From an uncultured Bariatricus sp. (GTDB lineage: Bacteria > Bacillota > Clostridia > Lachnospirales > Lachnospiraceae), in contig CAKRFP010000004.1 in assembly GCA_934320645.1 (NCBI GenBank), positions 1 through 64,000 on the forward strand: a stretch of 64,000 nucleotides of DNA, read 5' to 3'. The position numbers were made by a program, and so were the translations under genes. The notes under the pieces are model-generated. The model ran no database searches. It saw only the letters and a list, made by a program, of their open reading frames with translations, and was not told where the DNA came from. This document shows positions 49,596 to 59,183 of this stretch, one piece after another. The first letter of the stretch is position 1, and each line of letters starts with the position of its first letter.

Positions 49596-50534
49596 ATGAA
49601 GATGTCACTGGTAGTGCCATGTTATAATGAAGAAGAAGCTATTCCTATTTTTTATAAAGAAGCTTTGAAAGTGATAGAACAATTAAAAGAAGAGTTTGAG
49701 TTTGAATTTTGTTTTGTGGATGATGGAAGCAAAGATGGAACATTGCAATGTTTCAAAGATTTGCGGGCAAAGGATAAACGAGTTCATTATGTTTCTTTTT
49801 CAAGAAATTTTGGGAAAGAATCTGCATTGTATGCCGGATTACAGCTTTCAACAGGGGATTACGTTGCGACCTTGGATGTAGATCTGCAGGATCCACCATC
49901 ATTATTGCCGGAAATGTGGAAAACAATCAAAGAGTCAGAAGGTAAAGAAGATTATGATTGTGTTGCAACCCGGAGGGTTAACAGAGCAGGTGAACCGCCT
50001 ATCAGATCTTTTTTCGCAAGAATGTTTTATAAGATTATTAATAAAATGTCATCAACAGAGATTGTAGATGGTGCAAGAGATTTTCGGTTAATGAAACGAA
50101 AAATGGTGGATGCTATTTTGAAAGATGCAGAATATAACCGTTTTACAAAAGGAATTTATAGTTGGGTAGGTTTTCATACGAAATGGATTGCATTTGAAAA
50201 TGTGGAAAGAAGCGCTGGTGAAACAAAATGGTCTTTCTGGAAACTGTTTTTATATTCGATTGAAGGAATTTTGGCATATTCTACAGCACCACTTGCAATT
50301 GCTTCGGTATTTGGAATTATATTTTGCGGAGTTTCGTTTATATCTATGTTGGTGATTATTATCAGAGCACTGGTATTTGGAGATCCAGTTGCAGGATGGC
50401 CGTCATTAGTAACGATAATATTCTTTTTAGGTGGAATTCAATTATTATGTCTTGGAATTATGGGATTGTATTTATCAAAAACATATTTGGAAACGAAAAA
50501 AAGACCTATTTATATTGTGAGAGAAAGTGAGTAA
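49596..50534 (+). CDS. GT2 glycosyltransferase, GtrB/dolichol-phosphate-type
   Basis: The 312-residue protein has an N-terminal GT-A domain starting SLVVPCYNEEEAIP, with DDGSKDGT, the acidic motif DVDLQDPP and RAGEPPIRSFFARMFYKI. Two C-terminal membrane helices follow (about 232-258 and 268-295). This is the GtrB/DPM1 type, which loads a sugar onto undecaprenyl phosphate for use by a GT-C enzyme outside. The adjacent GT-C-like gene and the GtrA-like gene at 61121 make a complete three-part set in this locus. The start at 49596 has AGGAGG; an in-frame ATG at 49569 lies before it. Confidence 0.88.
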   Translation: MKMSLVVPCYNEEEAIPIFYKEALKVIEQLKEEFEFEFCFVDDGSKDGTLQCFKDLRAKDKRVHYVSFSRNFGKESALYAGLQLSTGDYVATLDVDLQDPPSLLPEMWKTIKESEGKEDYDCVATRRVNRAGEPPIRSFFARMFYKIINKMSSTEIVDGARDFRLMKRKMVDAILKDAEYNRFTKGIYSWVGFHTKWIAFENVERSAGETKWSFWKLFLYSIEGILAYSTAPLAIASVFGIIFCGVSFISMLVIIIRALVFGDPVAGWPSLVTIIFFLGGIQLLCLGIMGLYLSKTYLETKKRPIYIVRESE

Positions 50535-50540
50535 AAGAAA

Positions 50541-52244
50541 TTGATACAGATAAAAAAAGGATTAAATAAGATTGTAGATAGAGTTGAAAAGACAAATATC
50601 TATATTATATTTGCAGTGATTTTATTTTTACAGATTTTATTTATGTTATATTACTGCAATATGAAACAGGGTTTTTTTGTTGATGAAATATGGTCATATG
50701 GTTTGTCAAATAGTTATTATCATGCACAGATATGGGAAGATAATGGCTTGGCTAATGTAAAAATAGATCCGGAGATGTTTAAGTCATATTTGACAGTGAA
50801 CAAAGGAGAAGAATTTTCATATGGGTCTGTAATTTACAATCAAACGCACGATGCACACCCACCGTTTTTTTATATGGTATTGCATACGATATCCTCTTTT
50901 TTCCCTGGGGAGTTTAGTAAATGGTTTGGGTTGATTCCAAATGTAATCTATTTTGCAATTGCAATGTATTTGTTATTGAGAATTGTTAGATGTATTTCAG
51001 AAAAAAATATTTTTAGTATTTTAGTATTAGTGTTATACGGATTTAGTATTGGGGCAGTTAATTCAGTGACATATGTAAGAATGTATATGTTATTAACCGT
51101 ATGGTGCTTGTTCTTTTTGTTGGAAAATATTCAAATTTACAAAGAAGAAAAAATATCAGTCAAAAGATTTGTATTGTTAAGTATAGCTACTTTTGGAGGA
51201 TTATATACTCATTTCTTTTTTATTATTTTTGCTTGTCCTGTTGTTGGACTTATGCTTATTAAGTTTATTAGAGAAGGACAACCGGGATGGAGAGCGTTTT
51301 TTAAATATTCGATAGCTGGTGGAATAGGGATTATATGTGCATTTGGAACTTTTCCAACATATTTACGAAAACTTTCTGGAAAAGATGGAAATGCTAATAG
51401 CTCTTTGACGCATGCGAATATGCGTAATTTTAGTGATTGGGGAGAACGCATAAAAATATATTGGAAAGATATTAGTTCAGAATTGTTTGGAAGCTTATGG
51501 AGCGTTATTCTTATATTATTTTTAGCTTTATTAGCTGGATATTTGATTTGTAATATATTATATAAAATTCGAATCGAAAAAAATGAAAAAAAGATACAGT
51601 TAATTATTGAAAAAAAACAGATTTCAGAGAAAAAAATAATAGAATTAAAGCAAAGCTATATTATTTCTATAAGTATGTTGTTAGTTATAGTATTCTACTT
51701 TTTGTTGGTATGTAAAATCACAGTATTTTCTTCAAACAGATTTATGATGTGTATTTATCCGCTAATTGTGTTGGAAATGAGTATATTAATATGGGAAACT
51801 ATTGTGCATATAACAAGAAAAAAAGTGATGCAGAGTGTTATATTAGGAGTGACATGTGTTTTAATAACTGGGATAACATATTTCGCTAATGATCCTGAAT
51901 ACATTTATGAGGAAAAAGGAAAAAATGCACAGGTTCTTCAAGAATATACAGATTTACCGGTTGTATATATATATGCGTCGACACATAGGATATTAGACAA
52001 TGCATTAAATCTTATGAATTGTAAAAAGGAAATATATCAGATTGAATTGGAAAAAATCAAGCAGAATATAAAGGAAGTAGATGCATCGGAGAATGAAATG
52101 ATTTTTTATGTGGATACTTTAGTAAGTGATTATGGTTCTTCGGTAGATGAATGTTTGGAATATGTAGAAAAGGAATTAAATTATAATAAAGCAGAGTTGC
52201 TTGGCACAGATGATATGAGTAACATTTATCTTTTGAAACGATAA
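50541..52244 (+). CDS. Polytopic GT-C-type glycosyltransferase (GT39/PMT-like)
   Basis: The 567-residue protein has a cytoplasmic N-terminus, a first membrane helix (about 20-40), then a large outside loop with FFVDEIWSYGL, whose Asp-Glu is the catalytic acid pair expected in GT-C enzymes. About ten further hydrophobic segments (to about 450) and a soluble C-terminal domain of about 110 residues follow. It probably transfers a sugar from undecaprenyl-phosphate-sugar onto a glycan or protein outside the membrane, using the product of the GtrB-like enzyme upstream. The TTG start is 7 bp after that gene and its ribosome site is weak, so translation may be coupled. The gene is very AT-rich compared with the flanks. 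Confidence 0.7.
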   Translation: MIQIKKGLNKIVDRVEKTNIYIIFAVILFLQILFMLYYCNMKQGFFVDEIWSYGLSNSYYHAQIWEDNGLANVKIDPEMFKSYLTVNKGEEFSYGSVIYNQTHDAHPPFFYMVLHTISSFFPGEFSKWFGLIPNVIYFAIAMYLLLRIVRCISEKNIFSILVLVLYGFSIGAVNSVTYVRMYMLLTVWCLFFLLENIQIYKEEKISVKRFVLLSIATFGGLYTHFFFIIFACPVVGLMLIKFIREGQPGWRAFFKYSIAGGIGIICAFGTFPTYLRKLSGKDGNANSSLTHANMRNFSDWGERIKIYWKDISSELFGSLWSVILILFLALLAGYLICNILYKIRIEKNEKKIQLIIEKKQISEKKIIELKQSYIISISMLLVIVFYFLLVCKITVFSSNRFMMCIYPLIVLEMSILIWETIVHITRKKVMQSVILGVTCVLITGITYFANDPEYIYEEKGKNAQVLQEYTDLPVVYIYASTHRILDNALNLMNCKKEIYQIELEKIKQNIKEVDASENEMIFYVDTLVSDYGSSVDECLEYVEKELNYNKAELLGTDDMSNIYLLKR

Positions 52245-52274
52245 GTGTATATGAAAGTAGAAAGGTTGTAGAAT

Positions 52275-52303
52275 TTGACAAAGAAGAATACTTTTGCTAT
52301 AAT
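52275..52303 (+). promoter_or_regulatory. Perfect-consensus sigma-A promoter inside the polysaccharide locus
   Basis: TTGACA (52275-52280) and TATAAT (52298-52303) are separated by exactly 17 bp. Transcription would start near 52310, before the hairpin at 52352. Confidence 0.8.
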
Positions 52304-52351
52304 CTTTCCATCTGAGAAAGAATGTAGTATAATAATTAAGTAATCAAAATA

Positions 52352-52402
52352 AAAGTTGGTGATTCAGATAGAACTAAATATCTGTAAAACCAACTTTTTT
52401 TG
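52352..52402 (+). terminator. Terminator or attenuator in the leader of the second glycan transcription unit
   Basis: AAAGTTGGT (52352-52360) pairs with ACCAACTTT (52389-52397), with an inner CAGATA/TATCTG stem, followed by TTTTG. It lies after a perfect promoter and only 34 bp before the next gene, so it would terminate a leader of about 90 nt unless overcome. Confidence 0.75.
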
Positions 52403-52435
52403 AGAAAAATATTATTTGTGTAAGTTAGGAGAATA

Positions 52436-53440
52436 ATGAACGAGAAAATATTAACAGTAACAATTCCAAGTTACAATGTAGAAGCATATCTGGAAGATTG
52501 TTTGGAATCTTTTGTAAATTCCGAAGTTATGGATGATATTGAAGTATTGATCGTGAATGATGGTTCCAGTGATAATACCGCGAAAATTGCAAAGCAATAT
52601 GTAGATAAATATGAGAATACATTTCGTTTGATTAATAAAGAAAACGGTGGACATGGTTCAACAATTAATACTGGAGTTCGGGAAGCAAAAGGAAAGTATT
52701 TCAAAGTTGTTGATGGAGATGATTGGGTAGATACAAGAAGTTTTATTTGTCTTGTAAAAGTTTTAAAGGAAAGTGATGCAGATATTGTTGCGTCAAATTA
52801 TACCTGGATTAATCATACAACAAGATTACCAGAGAAAAGACAGGAACATCCATTTGAAAAAATAGAATATAATAAGTTATATAAATTTGAAGACATTGTA
52901 GGGAAAACGATTATTGATATGCATGCAACTACAGTGAAAACGGAATTACTCCGGAAAGCTGGTGAGCAGATTGATGAGCATACTTTTTATGTAGATGTGG
53001 AATTTATTGCATTTCCAATTCCGTATGTACGGACAGTTTATTTCATAGAGGAACCGGTTTATCAATATCGATTAGGACTTCCAGGACAAAGTATGTCGAT
53101 TCAAAAAATGCAGAAAAATTTAAAAAATCATTTACGAGTGCTTATGAGACTTAATCGGTATTGCAAAAAGTCTGAGAAAGTAGCACCGGCGGCTAATCTG
53201 GAGTATATTCGTGAACTAACTGCAACGATTCTTACGAGTCAGATGAAAATTTATATAAGTTTTCCGCTAAAAAATGGCATGAAAAAAGAGGCAATGAAAT
53301 TGGATGCATATTTTTATCATAAGAATCGAGAAGTGTATAACAAAGTAAAGAATCCGGCAGTTTTGCTTTTACGAAAGACCCGATATGCTGCGTTCCCTTT
53401 AGCTGTTCTGGCTTTTAAAGGACGAAGAAATAGTTATTAA
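52436..53440 (+). CDS. GT2 family glycosyltransferase
   Basis: The 334-residue protein has a GT-A domain with TVTIPSYNVEAYLEDCLESF, VNDGSSDNTA, ENGGHGSTINTGV and the metal-binding KVVDGDDWVD (about residue 95). A C-terminal helical tail with basic residues follows; there is no clear membrane helix. It adds a sugar in the cytoplasm to the growing surface glycan; donor and acceptor are unknown. AGGAG precedes the ATG. It leads a tight run with the ABC exporter genes. Confidence 0.85.
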   Translation: MNEKILTVTIPSYNVEAYLEDCLESFVNSEVMDDIEVLIVNDGSSDNTAKIAKQYVDKYENTFRLINKENGGHGSTINTGVREAKGKYFKVVDGDDWVDTRSFICLVKVLKESDADIVASNYTWINHTTRLPEKRQEHPFEKIEYNKLYKFEDIVGKTIIDMHATTVKTELLRKAGEQIDEHTFYVDVEFIAFPIPYVRTVYFIEEPVYQYRLGLPGQSMSIQKMQKNLKNHLRVLMRLNRYCKKSEKVAPAANLEYIRELTATILTSQMKIYISFPLKNGMKKEAMKLDAYFYHKNREVYNKVKNPAVLLLRKTRYAAFPLAVLAFKGRRNSY

Positions 53441-53455
53441 GGAGATGATAGAAAG

Positions 53456-54244
53456 ATGAATGCGACGAAGGATAGAATAAATACATTTTTTCAGTATAAA
53501 GATTTATTACGCGAACTTGTTGTACGAGATGTTAAATTGAAATACCGTAGAAGTTTTTTGGGTTATTTATGGAGTATTTTAAATCCGTTGTTAATTATGA
53601 TTGTAATGACATTGGTTTTTTCTCAAATGTTTAGACAAGGAATAGAGAATTATCCAGTATATTTATTGGCTGGGCAGACATTGTTTGATTTTATGAATTC
53701 GTCAACACATATGTCAATGTATTCGGTTTTGGATAATAGTTCTTTGATAAAAAAGATTTATGTACCAAAATATATATTTACTTTATCTAAGGTAACTAGT
53801 TCGCTTATTGATTTGATTTTTTCAATGGGAGCGTTGATTATTGTAATGTTATTTACAAGATCTCATTTTTCACCATACATTTTATTATTTCCGTTGGTAA
53901 TTATTCCCTTGTATATTTTTGTGTGTGGAATGGGATTCCTACTTTCAGCTGCGAATGTGTTTTTTAGAGATATACAGTATATTTACAATGCGATAACAGT
54001 TGCATGGACATATTTAACACCATTATTTTATCCTATAGATTTGTTACCAAATTGGCTTAGAACAATTATTGAATATTTTAATCCAATGTATTATTATATT
54101 CAATTTTTCCGTGGGTTAGTATTATATGGACAGTTACCGACATTGCGTATTTTTGTTGGATGTTGGGTTATGGCAGGTATTATGCTGGTAATTGGATTGA
54201 CTGTATTTAAGAAAACACAGGATAATTTTATTTTATACTTCTAG
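53456..54244 (+). CDS. ABC-2 type polysaccharide exporter permease (Wzm/TagG-like)
   Basis: The 262-residue protein has the amphipathic entry helix LLRELVVRDVKLKYRRSFLG and about six membrane segments, including FLLSAANVFFRDIQYIYN and TPLFYPIDLLPNWLR, which are hallmarks of O-antigen/teichoic-acid exporters. It moves an undecaprenyl-linked glycan to the outer face with its ATPase partner, whose gene starts 10 bp later. AAGGAG precedes the ATG. Confidence 0.92.
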   Translation: MNATKDRINTFFQYKDLLRELVVRDVKLKYRRSFLGYLWSILNPLLIMIVMTLVFSQMFRQGIENYPVYLLAGQTLFDFMNSSTHMSMYSVLDNSSLIKKIYVPKYIFTLSKVTSSLIDLIFSMGALIIVMLFTRSHFSPYILLFPLVIIPLYIFVCGMGFLLSAANVFFRDIQYIYNAITVAWTYLTPLFYPIDLLPNWLRTIIEYFNPMYYYIQFFRGLVLYGQLPTLRIFVGCWVMAGIMLVIGLTVFKKTQDNFILYF

Positions 54245-54254
54245 GAGAATTATT

Positions 54255-54995
54255 ATGAATGAAGAATATGTAGTTGATGTGGAAGATTTGACAATACGGT
54301 TCAATCTTGCTTCAGAAAAAGTTGATAATTTGAAGGAATATGTCATTAAATTAATAAAGCATGAATTAATGTTTCAGGAGTTTCTGGCACTGAAACATGT
54401 CAACTTAAAGGTAAAGAGTGGGGAAGCATGGGGATTGATTGGAACGAATGGTTCTGGAAAGTCCACTTTATTGAAGGCGTGTTGTGGAATTTTAAAACCA
54501 TATACAGGTTCAGTTACAACTCGTGGAAAGATTGCACCGTTAATTGAACTTGGTGCTGGTTTCGATATGAATATGACAGCAAGAGAAAATGTTTTTTTGA
54601 ATGGGACGGTATTAGGACATTCGCGAAAATTTATGGAAGAGCATTTTGATGAAATTATAGAGTTTGCAGAATTACAGGAATTTTTGGATGTTCCAATTAA
54701 AAACTTTTCATCAGGTATGCAGGCCAGATTGGGATTTGCAATTGCTACAATGGTTCAGCCAGAGATTCTGGTAGTAGATGAGATTTTGTCTGTTGGTGAC
54801 TATCAATTCCAACAAAAGTGCTATAAACGCATGGAAGAAATGTTAAGCAAAGGAACTACACTTCTATATGTTTCACATGATGTGGATTCGGTACGGAAAT
54901 TGTGTGATCATGCAATTTGGTTAGATAAAGGTGATGTGCGGATGAGTGGACTGGTTCAGGAAGTAACTACTGCGTATATAAAAGAATATCATTAG
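54255..54995 (+). CDS. ABC polysaccharide exporter ATPase (Wzt/TagH-like)
   Basis: The 246-residue protein has Walker A GTNGSGKSTLL, the family-typical APLIELGAGFDMNMTARENVFLNG split over residues 95-118, signature FSSGMQARLGFAIA, Walker B ILVVDEILSVGD and H-loop VSHD. It lacks the C-terminal carbohydrate-binding domain found in some Wzt proteins, so export should not depend on terminal-sugar recognition. It pairs with the permease just upstream. Confidence 0.93.
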   Translation: MNEEYVVDVEDLTIRFNLASEKVDNLKEYVIKLIKHELMFQEFLALKHVNLKVKSGEAWGLIGTNGSGKSTLLKACCGILKPYTGSVTTRGKIAPLIELGAGFDMNMTARENVFLNGTVLGHSRKFMEEHFDEIIEFAELQEFLDVPIKNFSSGMQARLGFAIATMVQPEILVVDEILSVGDYQFQQKCYKRMEEMLSKGTTLLYVSHDVDSVRKLCDHAIWLDKGDVRMSGLVQEVTTAYIKEYH

Positions 54996-55052
54996 AACTT
55001 GTTAACAGAAAATATTTTTTAAGCTAATTACAAAAAGAAAGGTTGAAAGAAA

Positions 55053-56900
55053 ATGAGTAAAATTAGTATTTTAGTATCTTGTCATAAGCCGGTAGATGTT
55101 GTTCCAAGTGAAATTATAAAACCAATTCAGGTTGGTTGCGCATTAAATGAGAAGCGTTTTAAAGGTATGCTTAGAGATAATGAAGGAGAAAATATATCGG
55201 CTAAAAACCCTTATTATTGCGAGTTGACTGCACAATATTGGGCGTGGAAAAACTTAGAGGCAGATTACTATGGATTTTTCCATTATAGACGTTATATGAA
55301 TTTTTCTAAAGAAAGATATTTGTTAGATTGTTGGCAGAATGTATGCGAGGAATTTTTGGATAAAAAATCTGCAAAAAAATATAAAATTGATGACGAAACT
55401 ATGCGCAGAGAAATTGAAGGATATGATTTAGTAATCACAGAGGAAAAAGATATTACTAAAATGCCAATAAATGATCGTACTGTATATGACCAATATAAGA
55501 ATGGAAACCAGTTGCATATAAAAGATTTGGACATTATGCGACAGGTAGTAAGTGAAAAATACCCGGAGTATGTAGAAGATATGGAAAAATATCTGAAGGG
55601 AAAAATGACTTGCCTTTGTAATATGTATATCATGAAAAAGGATTTATTTCAGGAATATGCTGAGTGGTTATTTGATATCTTAGGTGAATGCGAAAAAAGA
55701 ATGGATATGAGTGATTACTCAATAGAAGCATTAAGGACACCAGGACATTTAGCAGAACGTTTATTAAGTATTTTCTATTTCCATATTAAACGTACAAGAA
55801 ATTTAAAAATTAAAACGTTACAGACGGTTGTATTTTTTAATACAGATCCTGTAGTACATTTAAAACCGGCGTATGAAGAAAATAATAATGCAGTAGTTTT
55901 ATCTGCAAATGAATATTATGTTCCGTATTTAGCTGCGGTATTAGAGTCTATCCGAGCTAATTCTAGTGATGAACAAAATTATGACCTTATTGTTATGCAT
56001 AGAGACATTTCGACAGGAAGTCAGGAAAGACTAAAAAAACAGTTGTCGGCTCATAAAAATATAACATTACGTTTTCTGGATATCAGACGATATGAGAAGC
56101 CTTTTAAAAAATTGTTTTTACGGGGACATTTTGCGCTGGAAACTTATTTTAGATTGTTGATGCCACAAATTTTGTCTGATTATGATAAGGCAGTATATAT
56201 TGATAGTGACTTAGTTGTAAATGCAGATATTGCAGAATTGTATGATACGGATGTTGAGGGATATTTACTTGCGGCTGCTAAGGATGCGGATACAGCAGGG
56301 TTATATAATGGATTTGAACCTAATAAGAAAAAGTATATGGATACAATTCTCAAAATCGAAAAGCCGTATGATTATTTCCAGGCAGGAGTTATTGTGTTCA
56401 ACTTAGAGGAGTTCAGAAAAACTTATACAACTGCAGAAATGCTCAAGTTTGCTGCATCATATGAATGGGAACTTCTTGATCAGGATGTGCTGAACTATCT
56501 GGCACAAGGAAGAGTGAAGTTTATCGATATGGCATGGAATGTAATGGTGGACTGGAGAGGAATCAGATTAAGCCAGATTATTGCATTAGCGCCGAAATAT
56601 TTACATGATGAACATATGGAGGCAAGAAAAAATCCTAAGATAATTCATTATGCAGGACCGGATAAACCTTGGCATCAGCCGTGGTCAGATATGGCTGAAG
56701 ATTTTTGGAGATATTCACGCAATACTGTATTTTATGAAACAATTATGCAGCGTATGTGTGATCCGGAAGGAACTCATGCGGGATTAAAACAAAAAATTAG
56801 AGATCATGTAGTAGAAGTTGGTGAAAAAGTTTTTCCTAAGGATACGGCTAGAAGAGAAGTGGCGAAAAAGATTATTATTAAAACGATAGGTGGAATTTAG
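55053..56900 (+). CDS. Two-domain glycosyltransferase: DUF4422 plus GT8
   Basis: The 615-residue protein begins with a DUF4422 domain (about 1-245; ILVSCHKPVDVVPSE, YYCELTAQYWAWKN, FFHYRRYMNF), a putative glycosyltransferase fold. A GT8 domain follows (about 280-560), with the metal-binding AVYIDSDLVV (about 380-389), DYFQAGVIVFNL, LLDQDVLNYL and KIIHYAGPDKPWHQPW. The fusion suggests one protein adding two sugars in turn. GAAAGG precedes the ATG. It lies just after the exporter genes in the AT-rich core. Confidence 0.85.
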   Translation: MSKISILVSCHKPVDVVPSEIIKPIQVGCALNEKRFKGMLRDNEGENISAKNPYYCELTAQYWAWKNLEADYYGFFHYRRYMNFSKERYLLDCWQNVCEEFLDKKSAKKYKIDDETMRREIEGYDLVITEEKDITKMPINDRTVYDQYKNGNQLHIKDLDIMRQVVSEKYPEYVEDMEKYLKGKMTCLCNMYIMKKDLFQEYAEWLFDILGECEKRMDMSDYSIEALRTPGHLAERLLSIFYFHIKRTRNLKIKTLQTVVFFNTDPVVHLKPAYEENNNAVVLSANEYYVPYLAAVLESIRANSSDEQNYDLIVMHRDISTGSQERLKKQLSAHKNITLRFLDIRRYEKPFKKLFLRGHFALETYFRLLMPQILSDYDKAVYIDSDLVVNADIAELYDTDVEGYLLAAAKDADTAGLYNGFEPNKKKYMDTILKIEKPYDYFQAGVIVFNLEEFRKTYTTAEMLKFAASYEWELLDQDVLNYLAQGRVKFIDMAWNVMVDWRGIRLSQIIALAPKYLHDEHMEARKNPKIIHYAGPDKPWHQPWSDMAEDFWRYSRNTVFYETIMQRMCDPEGTHAGLKQKIRDHVVEVGEKVFPKDTARREVAKKIIIKTIGGI

Positions 56901-56918
56901 AACTGGAGTTTAATTAAA

Positions 56919-57947
56919 ATGAAAAAAGAACGGATCGAATATTTTGATGTTGCTAAAGGGATTGCTATTATCGCTGTTATCGTAGGACATATGGGATTAG
57001 TAGCAAGGGGAATGACGCTGACAGAACGGTTTATTTTTTCATTTCATATGCCAATATTTTTTATGATTAGTGGTTTCTTTCTTTCTGACCAGTTAGATGT
57101 TTTGAAATTTGCAAAAAAAAGATTTAAGCAATTAATAGTACCATACACATTTACATGGGGAATGATATGCGTATGGTCTGTGAGCGAAGATTTGGTTATG
57201 AGACGACCAAATTTAATTGAAAATTTAAAAATGTGGTTTCTGGCAGGGATGTTTGGGGCAGGATCAGATCATAATAATGTGCTAGAAAGATATCAGATTC
57301 ATCAAATAGGAGCTATTTGGTTTTTATTAGCATTATTTGTTTCATTAGTAATTACAAGAGTTTTTATACAATATAAATATTCATATATTGGAATTATTGT
57401 TGTTGCGATTGTTGGATACTATTCATCTAAATATGTATGGCTTCCTTGGAGTATACAGCCAGGATTAGTAGCAAGTATTTTTGTTTATTTAGGTTGGGCG
57501 TGTAGAAAAAAAGAAGTTTTAACACTGCGTTGTAGGAAAGAGGTATTAATCCTAATATGTGCTATTTGGTACATATCGGTCATATTTAGTAGAGGGTTAT
57601 ATATGGATGACAACGTATATGGAAACGGTATCTTAGATATTGCAGGAGCGATAGCTGGATCATACATTATAATAATTATCTGTAAGTTTTTATGTAAAAA
57701 TTGTCCTACACTTAAAAATATTTTATTATTTTATGGAAAAAATTCATTAATAGTTCTGTGTTTCCATTTAATAGAGTTGAATATGTTCCCTTGGGGCATG
57801 GTGTATGAGTATATTATTTCACATGGAATGAATGATACAGAGTATTTTGTGATTCAAATAGTTGGAAAAATAATTTGGGCTACAGCTTGGATTATGATAA
57901 TAAGAAGATTTTCGGTTACGCGGAAAATATTTAGCATTGAGGTGTAG
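56919..57947 (+). CDS. Membrane acyltransferase (acyltransferase-3/OafA-like)
   Basis: The 342-residue protein opens IEYFDVAKGIAIIAVIVGHM with the conserved His and continues FHMPIFFMISGFF, both signatures of the membrane acyltransferase-3 family, across about ten membrane segments. It probably O-acetylates the surface polysaccharide. It starts 18 bp after the DUF4422-GT8 gene and ends 20 bp before licD. Confidence 0.88.
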   Translation: MKKERIEYFDVAKGIAIIAVIVGHMGLVARGMTLTERFIFSFHMPIFFMISGFFLSDQLDVLKFAKKRFKQLIVPYTFTWGMICVWSVSEDLVMRRPNLIENLKMWFLAGMFGAGSDHNNVLERYQIHQIGAIWFLLALFVSLVITRVFIQYKYSYIGIIVVAIVGYYSSKYVWLPWSIQPGLVASIFVYLGWACRKKEVLTLRCRKEVLILICAIWYISVIFSRGLYMDDNVYGNGILDIAGAIAGSYIIIIICKFLCKNCPTLKNILLFYGKNSLIVLCFHLIELNMFPWGMVYEYIISHGMNDTEYFVIQIVGKIIWATAWIMIIRRFSVTRKIFSIEV

Positions 57948-57967
57948 GGATGAAAAGGAGAAATGAT

Positions 57968-59122
57968 ATGGGAAAAGTATGGGAGTACATTTACTGGCGT
58001 CTTCCAGTAGGGAAAAGACAGTTCTTTGATAAGGCAAACAACTTATTGGAGAAAGCGGATTCCTTAAAGCAGATTTTAGAATCGGGGGTAAAAAATAGTT
58101 ATAATCATCGAAATGAACTTTATAATCAGATGAGTGGAAAAATAGATGGTTTAGCAAATGAAGTGAGACGTCTGCATGAGGAGAATGTTCGTCTGGAAAG
58201 AATTATTACACATTATCATAAACAGGATATGCAGATGTTTTGGGAAGAATATCGAAAAGATGGTGAGTCTACAGTAGATGCTCAAAAGAGATTTTTTCTT
58301 GCATTACCGAAAGCGCAGGGCGTAAACAGAAATTTACAGCTTCTCGAAAAAGATTTGCTGAAAGCTTTTATAGAAATATGTGAAAAGAATCAGTTGGATT
58401 ACTGGGTATATGCAGGCTCATTATTGGGAGCGGTCAGACATAAAGGTTTTATTCCGTGGGACGATGATGTAGATACCTGTATGGCGAGAGAAGACATTGA
58501 TCGTTTAAGAGAAATCTTAAAAAATAATGAAGAGTATCGTCTGACAGTAAAATATGATGCGTGGGGATTTTGCAAGCAGATTCGTTTTTGCTATAAAGAT
58601 TCCAAATTGCCGGTGTTTATAGATGTATTCCCATTTGACTGGGCACGAACAGCTACAAGAGATAGCTGGGAGGCAAATCACAAAGCAAAAATGGATTTAA
58701 GAACTGAAATCACAGATGAAAGTAATCCACTTATCCGTGAGTTTAGAGCTGCCGGATGTGTAGATGACGATTCTGCGATTGGTAAACAAGTTGCTGGGAT
58801 TTTTGAAAAGTACTATAACAGATTACATGAAGAAAATGTGTTATGTAGTAAAGAAGAGGCGGAAGGTTTCCTTTTTAGTTTTGACAGCTGGAATCCATGT
58901 GATGACAGTAACATTAATGCGGTAGCACAGTTTTTCCCGTTGCAGAGGCTTGAATTTGAAGGAATGGAGTGCAAGGTGCCGAATCAGTATATGTACATTT
59001 TGCATGAACTGTATGGAGAAGATTTTTATACTTTCCCGTGTGGCGAACCACATTTTATCCATGCTGATTGGAAAAAGAATGAAAAGCTTCTTGCTGAAGA
59101 AGTGAAAAGAAGAGTGAAATAA
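57968..59122 (+). CDS. LicD-family phosphotransferase with N-terminal coiled coil
   Basis: The protein has 384 residues. A coiled-coil-like arm (about 20-85) is followed by the LicD domain with YWVYAGSLLGAVRHKGFIPW and then the acidic DDDVD, typical of nucleotidyl/phosphoryl-transferase-fold enzymes that move phosphocholine or ribitol-phosphate-like groups onto glycans. The ATG at 57968 has AAGGAG seven bases upstream; an in-frame ATG at 57950 is an alternative. The convergent minus-strand cytidylyltransferase gene could supply its CDP-activated donor. The actual group transferred is unknown. Confidence 0.88.
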   Translation: MGKVWEYIYWRLPVGKRQFFDKANNLLEKADSLKQILESGVKNSYNHRNELYNQMSGKIDGLANEVRRLHEENVRLERIITHYHKQDMQMFWEEYRKDGESTVDAQKRFFLALPKAQGVNRNLQLLEKDLLKAFIEICEKNQLDYWVYAGSLLGAVRHKGFIPWDDDVDTCMAREDIDRLREILKNNEEYRLTVKYDAWGFCKQIRFCYKDSKLPVFIDVFPFDWARTATRDSWEANHKAKMDLRTEITDESNPLIREFRAAGCVDDDSAIGKQVAGIFEKYYNRLHEENVLCSKEEAEGFLFSFDSWNPCDDSNINAVAQFFPLQRLEFEGMECKVPNQYMYILHELYGEDFYTFPCGEPHFIHADWKKNEKLLAEEVKRRVK

Positions 59123-59123
59123 G

Positions 59124-59183
59124 AAAAGACAGGCAACCTGATGAGATTTCGTGAAAAACGAAAGAACAGGTTGTCTGTCTTTT
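59124..59183. terminator. Bidirectional terminator between licD and the minus-strand SDR gene
   Basis: AAAGACAGGCAACCTG and CAGGTTGTCTGTCTTT form a long stem (one G-T pair) with A and T runs on both sides, so it can end both convergent transcripts. The minus-strand stop codon lies at its edge. Confidence 0.88.
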
